From: CANKHA01 sp963731585
GTDB lineage: Bacteria > Pseudomonadota > Alphaproteobacteria > Rhizobiales > Xanthobacteraceae
Assembly (NCBI GenBank): GCA_963731585.1
Contig: CAVSWC010000005.1
Coordinates: 1 to 64,000 of the forward strand
Direction: 5' to 3'
Length of the DNA: 64,000 bases
The position numbers and the translations under genes are program-made. Shown here piece by piece: positions 35,712 to 45,112 of the stretch. Numbering within the stretch: the stretch's first letter is position 1; each line of letters begins with the position of its first letter. A model generated the notes under the pieces. That model saw only the letters and a program-made list of their open reading frames with translations, was not told the origin of the DNA and made no database searches.

Positions 35712-37107
35712 CTAGCGTATTCCTGCGAGGTACAACAGGATACCGGCGAGCGAGCTCGCCGCCAGCACCGGCATCATTCCCACCTTGAACTGGAAGATCG
35801 CGACCGCCGCGGCCACGGAAAGCGCCGCCGCCCAAGGGTCGATGCTTGCCAACACCGGCGCATCGAAGGCAAAGCCATAGCCGCGCACCGGACGCACCTC
35901 GCGCGAATATGACGTGAATGGCGAACCAGAGCGCGAGATTGAGGATCACGCCCACCACGGCGGCGGTGATGGCCGACAGCGCGGCGCTTAGCGACTTGTT
36001 GCCGCGCAGCTTCTCGATGAAAGGCGCGCCGAGGAAAATCCACAGAAAGCAGGGCGCGAAAGTGACCCAGGTAGCGAGCAGGCCGCCGAGGGTTGCCGCC
36101 AGCATCGGCGGCAGCGTGCCGGCATCGCGGAATGCCGCCATGAAGCCCACGAATTGCAGCACCATGATCAGCGGACCGGGCGTCGTCTCCGCCATGCCGA
36201 GGCCGTCGAGCATCTCGCCCGCGCTCACCCAGTGATAATGCTCCACCGCCTGCTGCGCGACATAAGCCAGCACCGCATAGGCGCCGCCGAAGGTCACCAT
36301 TGCCATCTTGCTGAAGAATACCGCGATCTGGCTGAAGACATTGTCGCTGCCGAGCGTCAGCAGAAGCGCGATGACAGGCGTGAGCCATAAAGTCAGCCAG
36401 ATCGCGGCAGCGCGCAGGGCGCGGCCCGCCGTCGGACGCACATGATCCGGCACCTCGTCGCCGAGCAGGCTGTCGACCACGGCGGTTTGCTTGCCGCCCG
36501 CGCCATGGCCGCTCTCTACCTGGAACGCCTTCCAGCCGAGCCAGCCGCCGAGGAAGCCGATCAGCGCCGCGCCGAACACGATGATGGGGAATGGGACGTC
36601 GAGAAAGAAGATGCCGAAGAAGGCCGCGCCCGCCATCGCGAGCATCACATTGTTCTTCAGCGCGCGCTTGCCGACGCGCACCACCGCTTCCACCACGATG
36701 GCGAGCACGGCGGCTTTCAGGCCGAAGAACAGCGCCGCCACGATGCCGACCTGCCCATAGGCGGCATAGATGTAGCTCAGCGCCATGATGGCGACGACGC
36801 CGGGCAGGATGAACAGCAAGCCGGCCATCAGGCCGCCGGCCGTGCGATGCATCAGCCAGCCGACATAGGTGGCAAGCTGCTGCGCCTCCGGCCCCGGCAG
36901 CAACATGCAGTAATTCAAGGCATGCAGGAAACGGGTTTCGGAGATCCAGCGCTTCTCCTCCACCAGGATGCGATGCATCACCGCGATCTGGCCCGCCGGC
37001 CCGCCGAAGCTCAGGGCGGCGATGCGCAGCCAGACGCGAAAGGCTTCGCCCCACGAGACCCCGTGCTTGAATGTGATGGTTCGGCTGGTCGTTTCGGCCG
37101 CGGACAT
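35712..37107 (-). CDS. chrA: chromate efflux transporter, CHR family, one indel
   Basis: About 464 residues, long-chain (two-domain) ChrA. Domain 1 has WLRIAALSFGGPAGQIAVMH near 25 and LNYCMLLPGPEAQQLATYVG near 65. Domain 2 has FSKMAMVTFGGAYAVLAYVA and GLGMAETTPGPLIMVLQFVG near 300. An indel near 35905 splits VIFAR-EVRPVRGYGFAFDA; the tail ends YLAGIR. ATG 37107 follows GGAGG with 6-nt spacing, better than the in-frame TTG at 37113. It probably exports chromate. Confidence 0.9.
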
Positions 37108-37331
37108 ATTCAACCTCCCTCGTTCCCCGAAGGAGGCGGTGCTTGGGCTCGCGAGCCTTGGAGGGCGGGGCGACCGCCGCAGGCCCCGCGCGGTTTCTTA
37201 ACGCAAGCCCAAGATCGAGACAATAGCGCGCCGGCATGACTGCTCAGACTATTGGCCTCTCGCGACAGCTGCCGCGGCGCACTAGGTTGCGAGCTCCGTG
37301 CTGCTCTCAATGTCCCTATTGAATCCCGCGC

Positions 37332-38240
37332 ATGAAAGACATCCATCACGACCGCCGTCAGCAACTCACCGGCATCGCGTTGATGTGCGGTGCGGTCGCT
37401 TTATTCGCGCTTCTTGATACGGTGGCGAAATATCTCAGCGCGCAGATGCCGACCACGCAGATTGTCGCGGCGCGCTACATCACCGCATTTTTGCTGGCAC
37501 TGGTGCTGGTCAATCCGATCACGCATCCTCGGCTCGTTGTCACAAGTCGGCCGGTGCTCCAGATCGTGCGCTCTGTGCTGATGCTTGCCACCACCGTGTT
37601 CAATTTCATCGCGGTGCGTTATCTACAACTCGACCAGACCCTATCGATTATGTTTTCGGCGCCCTTCCTGGTGGCGCTGCTGGCCGGACCCGTGCTGGGC
37701 GAAAGGCTTGACTGGCGCCGCTGGGCGGCGATCGCCGTCGGTTTCGCCGGCGTGCTGCTGGTGACGCGTCCTGGCACCGGCGGTATCCATCCCGCCGCGC
37801 TGCTCATGTTTGCCGGTGCGCTCTGTTATGCCGTCTACGGCATCATGACCCGGGCGCTTGCGCGCACCAATTCCAACGAAACGACATTGTTTTATACCAA
37901 CTTGGTCGGCGTCGTCTGCATGGGGCCGATCTTGCCTTTCGTCTGGACGCCGCCGCAAGACTCCCTTTCGTGGGCGCTCATGCTGGTGCTGGGAATCTTC
38001 GGCGGCCTCGGCCATTATCTGTTGATCGTGGCGCATAGGCTCGCGCCGGCGTCGGTGTTGTCGCCCTTCATCTACAGTCAGATGGTCTGGATGATTGCGC
38101 TTGGTTATTTTGTCTTCGGAGACGTTCCTAACGAGTGGACACTGATGGGTGCCGGGATCGTGATCGCCTCCGGCCTTTACCTGATCCACCGTGAGCGCCG
38201 ACGGCGTGTGATCCCGCCCGCGCCGGATGTTGTCGTGTAG
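37332..38240 (+). CDS. DMT-superfamily (EamA) transporter
   Basis: 302 residues, ten helices in two EamA repeats (ALMCGAVALFALLDTVAKYL at the start of repeat 1; LLMFAGALCYAVYGIMTRAL at the start of repeat 2). These carriers export metabolites or amino acids; the substrate cannot be told. Intact. A divergent ~220-bp gap separates it from chrA. Confidence 0.85.
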   Translation: MKDIHHDRRQQLTGIALMCGAVALFALLDTVAKYLSAQMPTTQIVAARYITAFLLALVLVNPITHPRLVVTSRPVLQIVRSVLMLATTVFNFIAVRYLQLDQTLSIMFSAPFLVALLAGPVLGERLDWRRWAAIAVGFAGVLLVTRPGTGGIHPAALLMFAGALCYAVYGIMTRALARTNSNETTLFYTNLVGVVCMGPILPFVWTPPQDSLSWALMLVLGIFGGLGHYLLIVAHRLAPASVLSPFIYSQMVWMIALGYFVFGDVPNEWTLMGAGIVIASGLYLIHRERRRRVIPPAPDVVV

Positions 38241-38291
38241 AGCCTTCACTTCGTGATAAGGCCCGTTATCTAATGATCGGAGAAGGCGAGG

Positions 38292-39752
38292 ATGACTGCC
38301 ATGTATGACAACCTGCTCGCGGGCGTGCCGACCGACCTTTGGATCGGCGGCACATGGCGCAAATCGTCGGACGGCGAGCGCTTCGACGTGATCGATCCGG
38401 CGACCGAAAACACCATCACCTCGGTTGCCAGCGCCACGGTGGAGGATGCCAAGGCTGCGGTCGATGCCGCGAGCGAAGCCTTTCCCGCCTGGGCGGCGAA
38501 GAAGCCGCGCGAGCGCGGCGAAGTTTTGCGCAAGGCCTTCGAGCTGATGATGCGCGACGCCGAGCGCATCGCAAAGCTGATGACGCTGGAGAATGGCAAG
38601 GCGCTGCCGGATGCGCGTGCCGAGGTGGCCTATGCCGCCGAATTCTTCCGCTGGAACGCGGAAGAGGGGGTGCGCAACCTCGGCCAGTTCTATAACGCGC
38701 CCGCTTCCGGCGCCCGCACCCTGGTGCATCATCGCCCGGCCGGCGTCGCCATCTTGGTGACGCCATGGAATTTCCCCGCGGCCATGGCCGCGCGCAAGAT
38801 CGCGCCGGCGCTGGCGGCCGGCTGCACCATGGTGGTGAAGCCCGCGTCCGACACCCCGCTCACCATGCTGGCGCTGATGCCGATTCTGCAGGAAGCGGGC
38901 GTGCCGGCCGGGGTCGTCAATGTCATTCCCTCGCGCTCATCGGGCAAAGTGGTGAGCGCCATGCTGCACGATCCGCGCGTGCGGGTTCTCTCCTTCACCG
39001 GCTCGACCGAAGTCGGCCGCAAGCTGCTCAAGGAGGCGGCCGATAACATCATCAAGCCGGCCATGGAGCTTGGCGGCAATGCGCCCTTCATCGTGTTCGA
39101 GGATGCCGACATCGATGCGGCGGTCGACGGCGCGATGATCGCCAAGATGCGCAACATGGGAGAGGCTTGCACGGCGGCCAACCGCTTCCTGGTGCACGCA
39201 AAGGTGCAGGAGGAGTTTTCCAAGAAACTCACCGGACGCATGCAAGCCTTGAAGCTGGGCAACGGGCTCGACGACGGTGTCGCGGTCGGGCCGCTGATCA
39301 ACCGGGAGGGGCGCGACAAGGTGGTGGAGCTGGTCGAGGACGCGGTGAAGAGGGGCGCCAGGGTACTCACCGGCGGCAAGACGCCGGACGGCAAGGGATA
39401 TTTCTATCCGCCGACCGTGCTGGTGGACGTGCCGGACGGCGCCAAGATGCTGGATGAAGAGATTTTCGGTCCGGTCGCTGCCATCCAGAGCTTCACGTCG
39501 GAGGAAGAGGCGATCCGGCGCGCGAATGATACCATCTACGGGCTTGTCGCCTATCTCTATACCCGCGATCTTGCCCGCGGCATGCGCGTCTCGGAACAGC
39601 TCGAATGCGGCATGATCGGGCTGAACCGCGGCCTCGTTTCCGATCCGTCGGCGCCTTTCGGCGGCATGAAGCAGAGCGGCATCGGGCGCGAAGGCGGGCA
39701 TGAAGGCCTGATGGAATTTTTGCAGACGCAATACATTTCGACCAACTGGTGA
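38292..39752 (+). CDS. gabD: NAD(P)-dependent succinate-semialdehyde dehydrogenase
   Basis: 486 residues, complete aldehyde dehydrogenase. Cofactor-binding VTPWNFPAAMAARKIAPALA near 155 and FTGSTEVGRKLLKEA near 235. Catalytic glutamate in MELGGNAPFIVFEDADID near 258, and catalytic cysteine in NMGEACTAANRFLV near 292 (the usual GQxC is replaced by GEAC). Overall layout fits GabD-type enzymes, which oxidise succinate semialdehyde. It lies 4 bp before a 2-hydroxyacid dehydrogenase gene, a pairing that also fits gamma-hydroxybutyrate or glyoxylate-type metabolism. Confidence 0.85.
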   Translation: MTAMYDNLLAGVPTDLWIGGTWRKSSDGERFDVIDPATENTITSVASATVEDAKAAVDAASEAFPAWAAKKPRERGEVLRKAFELMMRDAERIAKLMTLENGKALPDARAEVAYAAEFFRWNAEEGVRNLGQFYNAPASGARTLVHHRPAGVAILVTPWNFPAAMAARKIAPALAAGCTMVVKPASDTPLTMLALMPILQEAGVPAGVVNVIPSRSSGKVVSAMLHDPRVRVLSFTGSTEVGRKLLKEAADNIIKPAMELGGNAPFIVFEDADIDAAVDGAMIAKMRNMGEACTAANRFLVHAKVQEEFSKKLTGRMQALKLGNGLDDGVAVGPLINREGRDKVVELVEDAVKRGARVLTGGKTPDGKGYFYPPTVLVDVPDGAKMLDEEIFGPVAAIQSFTSEEEAIRRANDTIYGLVAYLYTRDLARGMRVSEQLECGMIGLNRGLVSDPSAPFGGMKQSGIGREGGHEGLMEFLQTQYISTNW

Positions 39753-39756
39753 AGGA

Positions 39757-40752
39757 ATGGCGAGCGAAAAACCTGACGTGCTGGTGCTGGGGCCGGAGAA
39801 ACCCACGATCGTCGATGGCCTGTCGCCGCGGTTCACTCTTCACAAGGCCAATGATGTCAAGACCGTCGATGCGCTGGTGCCAGCGCTTGCGCCGCGCCTG
39901 CGTGCGATCGCGGTTTCAGTCATCGGACCGTTCGGGCGCGTCGACGAAGCGCTGATGTCGCGGCTGCCCAAACTCGAAATCGTCTCAACCTTCGGCGTTG
40001 GCTACGATCACATCGACGCCGCCTGGGCGGGACAGCATGGCATCATCGCGACCCATACGCCGGACGTGCTGAACGAAGAAGTCGCCGACACCGCCATGGG
40101 GCTTCTGCTCTGCACCGTGCGGCAGCTTCCGCAGGCTGACCGTTTCTTGCGCAGCGGCGCATGGGTGAAGAAAGAATTCCGGCACACTCAAACGCTGCGC
40201 GACCGCACGGTCGGCATCGTCGGGCTGGGCCGCATCGGTAAGTCGCTCGCGCGCCGGCTCGATGCCTCCGACGTTCCGGTGGCCTATCACGGACGCAACC
40301 GGCAGCCGGACGTAGCTTATCGCTACTATCCCGATCTGGTGGAGATGGCGCGTGCGGTCGACGTGCTGCTGGTGATCACGCCCGGCGGCGCCGGCACCAA
40401 GCATCTCATCAATGCGCAGGTGCTGGAAGCGCTTGGGCCGAACGGCATCCTCATCAACGTCGCGCGCGGCTCGGTGGTGGACGAGGCGGCGCTGATCGAG
40501 GCTCTGCAGAAGAAAAAAATATATGCCGCCGGCCTCGACGTTTTCGAAGATGAGCCGCGCGTGCCGCAGGCGCTGATCGATATGGAACAGGTCGTGCTGC
40601 TGCCGCATGTCGGCTCGGCGTCGGTACATACCCGGCGCGCGATGGACCAGTTGGTGGTCGATAATCTGCTCGCCTGGGCCGATGGCAAGCCGCCGTTAAC
40701 CCCGGTGCCGGAAACGCCGTGGCGCGGCGATTGGAGTAAAGCCGCAAGCTGA
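39757..40752 (+). CDS. D-2-hydroxyacid dehydrogenase (hydroxypyruvate/glyoxylate reductase-like)
   Basis: 331 residues. The Rossmann motif is VGIVGLGRIGKSLARRLDAS near 150. Catalytic arginine in INVARGSVVDEAAL near 235, glutamate in LDVFEDEPRVP near 263, and histidine in LLPHVGSASVHTRRAMD near 283. It reduces glyoxylate, hydroxypyruvate or other 2-oxo acids with NAD(P)H. It begins 4 bp after the gabD stop, so the two are almost certainly one operon. Confidence 0.88.
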   Translation: MASEKPDVLVLGPEKPTIVDGLSPRFTLHKANDVKTVDALVPALAPRLRAIAVSVIGPFGRVDEALMSRLPKLEIVSTFGVGYDHIDAAWAGQHGIIATHTPDVLNEEVADTAMGLLLCTVRQLPQADRFLRSGAWVKKEFRHTQTLRDRTVGIVGLGRIGKSLARRLDASDVPVAYHGRNRQPDVAYRYYPDLVEMARAVDVLLVITPGGAGTKHLINAQVLEALGPNGILINVARGSVVDEAALIEALQKKKIYAAGLDVFEDEPRVPQALIDMEQVVLLPHVGSASVHTRRAMDQLVVDNLLAWADGKPPLTPVPETPWRGDWSKAAS

Positions 40753-40766
40753 GCTATCATCGACCC

Positions 40767-41738
40767 ATGCTGAATTTGCGTATAGTCGCATTCATCGTTG
40801 CCGTCATTGCGCTTCCGGCCGGCGCTCGCGCGCAAGCCACGCAGCCGTCGGAGGAAGCGAAGGAAATGAAGGGCAGCTGGGAAATCTCCAACGCCGACCG
40901 CGACAAGCTCTGCACGGTGACGCTCACGCCGGAACCGGCGCCGGGCGGAATGAAGCTCGAGTTCGAGCCTGCCTGCGCGGAAGCCTTCGAGGTGACCAAG
41001 AACATCCGCGCCTGGCGGCTCGATAGGGACGGTTTGCATTTCGTCGATGCAAGAGGCCGCGCGCTGATCGATCTCGACGAAGTGGAGAAGGGAATGTTCG
41101 AAGGGATGCGCCCGGGCGAGGGCCGCTACTTCGTGCAGAGCCTCGCTGCGGTGCGCGCCGAAGCCAAGCCGGAACAGGTCTTCGGCGAGTGGCAGGTCAG
41201 CCGCGGCACGGATGAGGCGATCTGCGTGATCACGCTTTCCAACAAACGGGCGGGGGAGAATTTTTCACTCGAGCTGAAGCCGGGTTGCGGCGCCCTGGTG
41301 ACCGGATTCAATCCCGCGTCCTGGTACATGGACCGCGGGGAACTGGTGATCGCTTCAGCCCGCGGGTCCTGGCGCTTCGAGGAAGCCGGCGAGATCGCCT
41401 GGCGGCGCGTGCCGGAAGGCACCGATCCGCTCTGGCTGGTGCGGCAGGCGGATGATACTCAGCCGTCGGAGGGCGGGCGGCTGAGACACGGCCCACTGCG
41501 GCGTGCACCTTTTCCCTTTTCTCGCTGTTCCGCAGTAGCGCTTGACCACCACACCGTCGGGGCAGAGGATATTTCGCTAACCCGCACGCAGAGGCGGTTC
41601 TCGTCAAAAGATAGAGAGGAAGCACCATGTCAGGCCGCACCGAACGTTCCATCGAGGAGCTTTATCGGGACGATCCCGAACGCGCCGATGCGGTCGTGTT
41701 TGGACGCGAGACCGCGCCAAGCCGACGCGGATTTTTAG
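40767..41738 (+). CDS. periplasmic AprI/Inh-type metalloprotease inhibitor, two domains, 3' end doubtful
   Basis: Signal peptide (IVAFIVAVIALPAGARA), then two Inh-type beta-barrel repeats: GSWEISNADRDKLCTVTL near 37 and GEWQVSRGTDEAICVITLSN near 140, each with the family's paired cysteine layout. Such proteins bind secreted serralysin-type proteases to protect the periplasm. The frame runs on for 90 residues past WLVRQ and overlaps the next gene by 112 bp. A one-base error near 41450 would end it at 41455, the usual size. No protease gene is nearby. Confidence 0.7.
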   Translation: MLNLRIVAFIVAVIALPAGARAQATQPSEEAKEMKGSWEISNADRDKLCTVTLTPEPAPGGMKLEFEPACAEAFEVTKNIRAWRLDRDGLHFVDARGRALIDLDEVEKGMFEGMRPGEGRYFVQSLAAVRAEAKPEQVFGEWQVSRGTDEAICVITLSNKRAGENFSLELKPGCGALVTGFNPASWYMDRGELVIASARGSWRFEEAGEIAWRRVPEGTDPLWLVRQADDTQPSEGGRLRHGPLRRAPFPFSRCSAVALDHHTVGAEDISLTRTQRRFSSKDREEAPCQAAPNVPSRSFIGTIPNAPMRSCLDARPRQADADF

Positions 41739-42990
41739 GCGGCGCCGGCTTGGCGGCAATGGGCGCCGCAGTCGGCGGCGCAATTCCGTTCGGTCAAAAT
41801 ATGCCGGCCGGATTGATCCCGGCGGCCCTGGCGCAAGGCGCCCCGGCTGCCGCTCCTGCGGCCGCTCCGGCTGCGGCGCCGAAAGGGCCGCAATATCTTC
41901 AATTCCCGGGCAAGAGCGACAAGCTTCTCCTGCTCGGCGAGAAGCCGCTGGTGGCGGAGACGCCCGAGAGCCTGCTCGATGACGACACCACCCCGACCGA
42001 CAAGTTCTTCATCCGCAACAACGGTCTTATTCCGGACCAGGCCAAGGACGCGGACAGCTGGAAGATCACGGTCGATGGCGAGGTCAACAACAAGCTCGAA
42101 CTCACGCTCGGCGAATTGAAGTCGAAGTTCAAGCCGGTGACGCTGCCGCATGGTGCTCGAATGCGGCGGCAACGGGCGTTCTTTCTTCACTCCGGAGGCG
42201 CGCGGCAATCAGTGGACCAACGGCGGCGTCGGCTGCGCGGAATGGACCGGCGTTCGGGTCGCGGACCTGCTGAAGGCCGCCGGCCTCAAGCCTTCCGCAG
42301 TGTTCAGCGGGCATTACGGTTCCGATCCGCATCTCTCCGGCGAGCCAAGACCCTCGCTGTCGCGCGGCGTGCCGATCAAGAAGTTGCTCGACGAAAACAA
42401 TCTGATCGTCTGGGCGATGAACGGCCAGCCGTTGCCCAATATCCATGGCTTCCCCGCGCGTCTGGTCGTGCCGGGCTGGCCCGGATCGATATCGAGCAAA
42501 TGGCTCACCCGCATCTGGATTCGCGACAAGGAGCATGACGGCCCCGGCATGGGCGCGACCTCCTACCGGGTCGCGATCAAGCCGATGGTTCCCGGCGGCA
42601 AGCCGGACGAGAAGAACTTCAAGGATCTGGAGTCGATGCCGGTGCGCTCGATCATCACCAATCCGGCCAATGGCACGAAGCTGCCGGCGGGCACCAAGGA
42701 AGTGCCGCTGCGCGGCGCCGCCTGGGCCGGCGACCACAGCGTCAAGCAGGTGGATATCTCCACCGACTTCGGCGCAACTTGGACGCCTGTGCAACTCGGC
42801 AGCCCGAAGAATGCTTACGACTGGCAGCGCTGGACCGCGTCGGTGAAGCTGCCGTCCGACGGCTATTACGAGATCTGGACGCGCGGCGACGGATGCGCGC
42901 GGCATCATGCAGCCGCATATTGCCGGCTTCTGGAATCCGCAGGGCTACGGCGGCAATCCGATGCATCGCGTGGCGGTGCTGGTCGGCTGA
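41627..42990 (+). CDS. sorA: Tat-exported sulfite dehydrogenase Moco subunit (SorA/SoxC-like), two indels
   Basis: About 453 residues. Twin-arginine signal SRRGFLGGAGLAAMGAA after a 35-residue lead, then an Ala/Pro-rich spacer. The sulfite-oxidase Moco domain has the molybdenum cysteine in LECGGNGRSFF near 178, a substrate-pocket region SGHYGSDPHLSGEPRPSLSR and FPARLVVPGWPGSISSKWLT. A C-terminal dimer domain follows (VSITNPANGTKL-like segment near 345). Indels near 42153 and 42893; the tail ends PMHRVAVLVG. The stop overlaps the cytochrome start. It would oxidise sulfite in the periplasm and pass electrons to the cytochrome. Confidence 0.87.
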
Positions 42991-43376
42991 TGCAGCGCGG
43001 AATGCAAAAAGCCGCCGCCCAGGCGGCGCGGCGGCTTTTTCTTGCCTTTGCTCTGCTCGGGCTGCTGCCGGGCGTAACCGGCGCGCAACAGGCCGCGTCG
43101 CCTTTCACGCCGCGCGACGAAAATCCCGAAGACTTCCCTGCCGGCCCCGGACGCGACGATACCTTTTACAGCTGCACCGCCTGCCATGGCTTCAAGCTGA
43201 TCGCCCAGCAGGGAATGAACCGCCGGCAGTGGGAAGATTCCATCGATCTGATGGTCGCCAAGCACAACATGCCGCCGCTTGACGCCAAGACGCGCGAGAC
43301 GGCCTTGAATTATCTGGAGGCCACTTTTCCCCCGCGCACGCAACGCGGCTGGCAGAACCCGTTCCTCAATCGGTGA
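42990..43376 (+). CDS. sorB: monohaem c-type cytochrome subunit of the sulfite dehydrogenase (SorB-like)
   Basis: 128 residues. Signal peptide (ARRLFLAFALLGLLPGVTGA) and a haem site YSCTACHGFKL near 63, with a likely axial methionine in KHNMPPLDAKTRE. ATG 42990 shares bases with the sorA stop (TGATG). A second ATG at 43002 is possible. Codons about 6-17 form a perfect intrinsic-terminator hairpin (see separate entry), so full translation probably depends on readthrough from sorA. Convergent with radC, with stop codons adjacent. Confidence 0.85.
   Translation: MQRGMQKAAAQAARRLFLAFALLGLLPGVTGAQQAASPFTPRDENPEDFPAGPGRDDTFYSCTACHGFKLIAQQGMNRRQWEDSIDLMVAKHNMPPLDAKTRETALNYLEATFPPRTQRGWQNPFLNR
43006..43040 (+). 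terminator. intrinsic-terminator-like hairpin inside the sorB signal-peptide codons
   Basis: AAAAAGCCGCCGC / GCGGCGGCTTTTT: perfect 13-bp stem, 9-nt loop, five T at the end. It starts 16 bp after the sorA stop but lies wholly in sorB coding sequence (codons for KAAAQAARRLF). It may terminate part of the transcripts after sorA. Confidence 0.75.
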
Positions 43377-44123
43377 TCAGATCAGCTTCAGCGCCTTCAG
43401 GCTGGCGTTGCCGTGTCTGCCGACGATGATGTGGTCGTGCACGGAAATTCCCAGGGGACCGGCGACCTCGATGATCGACTGCGTCATCTGGACGTCCGCG
43501 CGCGAGGGCGTCGGATCGCCCGAGGGATGGTTGTGTACGAGCACGATCGCGGTCGCGCTGAGCTCAAGCGCGCGCTTCATCACCTCGCGCGGATAGACCG
43601 GCGTGTGGTCGACGGTGCCGACCTGCTGCACCTCGTCGGCAATCAAATGATTGCGCTTGTCGAGGAAGAGGATGCGGAATTGCTCTTTGTCGGCGAAAGC
43701 CATGCTGCTGCGGCAATAGTCTTGCACCGCATCCCATGACGACAATACCGGACGCTCTTTCACCTTGGCGAGCAGCATCCGGTTGGCCGCGGCATGGACC
43801 ACCTTGAAGTCTGTGACGGTTGCCGGCCCAACGCCGTCTACTTCCAGCAGGCGGGCTTCCGGCGCGGCGATCACTTCGGCGAAGGATCCGAATTTGCTGA
43901 GTAGCCTCTTGGCGAGGGGTTTTACATCCCCGCGCGGCAAGGCCCGGAACAGCAACAGCTCCAGCAGTTCATAGTCGCTGAGCGCGCCCGCGCCGGCTTC
44001 GCGGAAACGCGCGCGCAGGCGTTGGCGATGGCCGTGATAATGCGGCTCGGCTTCCGCGGCTTTGGCCGGACCTTCCGCCAGGTGATCGCTCGACATACGC
44101 CCGCCGCCCCGAGGCCTGCTCAC
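43377..44123 (-). CDS. radC: RadC family protein (JAMM/MPN domain)
   Basis: 248 residues, complete. UPF0758 layout: helix-hairpin-helix region VDGVGPATVTDFKVVHAAAN near 95, then the MPN domain with the zinc motif VLVHNHPSGDPTPSRADVQM near 195. The exact role is not settled; the old DNA-repair assignment is doubtful. The start could be 44123 or the internal ATG at 44096. Upstream gene map is on the same strand. Confidence 0.9.
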   Translation of the reverse strand: MSRPRGGGRMSSDHLAEGPAKAAEAEPHYHGHRQRLRARFREAGAGALSDYELLELLLFRALPRGDVKPLAKRLLSKFGSFAEVIAAPEARLLEVDGVGPATVTDFKVVHAAANRMLLAKVKERPVLSSWDAVQDYCRSSMAFADKEQFRILFLDKRNHLIADEVQQVGTVDHTPVYPREVMKRALELSATAIVLVHNHPSGDPTPSRADVQMTQSIIEVAGPLGISVHDHIIVGRHGNASLKALKLI

Positions 44124-44174
44124 GGCGCTATTAGAGGCTTTTGCCGGCGCGGAGGGAAGGGGGCCTTGGCCGCG

Positions 44175-44999
44175 TCAGGCGGCGTAAGGCGGCTTGTGCA
44201 ACCCTTTGGGCGAGGCGGTCAGAATTTCCACGCCGGTCTGCGTGACGCCGACGGTATGCTCGAACTGGGCGGAGAGCGAGCGGTCGCGCGTCACCGCCGT
44301 CCAGCCGTCGGCCAGCACCTTCACATGCGGGCGGCCGAGATTGATCATCGGCTCCACGGTAAAGAACATGCCGGGCTTCAGCACGGCGCCTTCGCCGGCC
44401 GAGCCGATATGCACGATGTTCGGCTCGTCATGGAACAGGCGTCCGAGGCCGTGGCCGCAGAAGTCGCGCACCACGCTCATATGCTCGGCTTCGACATAGG
44501 GCTGGATGGCGGCGCCGATGTCGCCGGTGGTCTTGCCCGGCGCGATCGCGGCAATGCCGCGCATCATGGCTTCATAGGTGACCTCGATCAGGCGCTCGGC
44601 GCGCCGCGGGATTTCACCCACCGGATACATGCGGCTGGAATCGCCATGCCAGCCGTCGACGATCAGCGTGATGTCCACATTGACGATATCGCCTTCCTTC
44701 AGCGGCTTCTCGCTGGGAATGCCGTGGCAGACGACGTGGTTGATCGAGGTGCAGGTCGCCTTGCGGTAGCCGCGATACATCATGGTCGCGGGAATTGCGT
44801 TATGGTCGAGCGCAAACTGCAAGACGAGCTGATCGATGCGCTCGGTGCTGACGCCGGGCTTCACCTCGCCGACGAGCATGTCGAGGCAGTCGGCGACCAG
44901 CCGGCCGGCCTTGCGCATGTGCTCGAAGGCATCCGCGCCGTGCAGCTTGATCTGTCCGGTCTTGCGCAGGGGCGCAAGCCCGGCGTCAATGTAATTCAT
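44175..44999 (-). CDS. map: type I methionine aminopeptidase
   Basis: 274 residues from ATG 44999. It removes the initiator methionine from nascent proteins. All five metal ligands are recognisable: INHVVCHGIP region, DIVNVDITLIVDGWHGD with two aspartates near 117-128, CGHGLGRLFHDEPNI with histidine near 190, and TVEPMINLG and FEHTVGVT with glutamates. The longer frame to 45227 has no conserved sequence upstream. Intact. Confidence 0.93.
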   Translation of the reverse strand: MNYIDAGLAPLRKTGQIKLHGADAFEHMRKAGRLVADCLDMLVGEVKPGVSTERIDQLVLQFALDHNAIPATMMYRGYRKATCTSINHVVCHGIPSEKPLKEGDIVNVDITLIVDGWHGDSSRMYPVGEIPRRAERLIEVTYEAMMRGIAAIAPGKTTGDIGAAIQPYVEAEHMSVVRDFCGHGLGRLFHDEPNIVHIGSAGEGAVLKPGMFFTVEPMINLGRPHVKVLADGWTAVTRDRSLSAQFEHTVGVTQTGVEILTASPKGLHKPPYAA

Positions 45000-45112
45000 C
45001 GGGAACCGCCAAAAGATGTACAGCCCGCAATGTAAGGTCTTCCCGGCGATGCGCAAGCATAGGCAGCGCATGGCTGATGCGGGGCGCAGCGTCTGTCCTG
45101 ACCGCGATGCAG

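Noticed and set aside
44022..45035. 337-codon plus-strand frame opposite map and radC
   Set aside because: Antisense to methionine aminopeptidase with its full set of metal ligands; no ribosome-binding site or recognised sequence.
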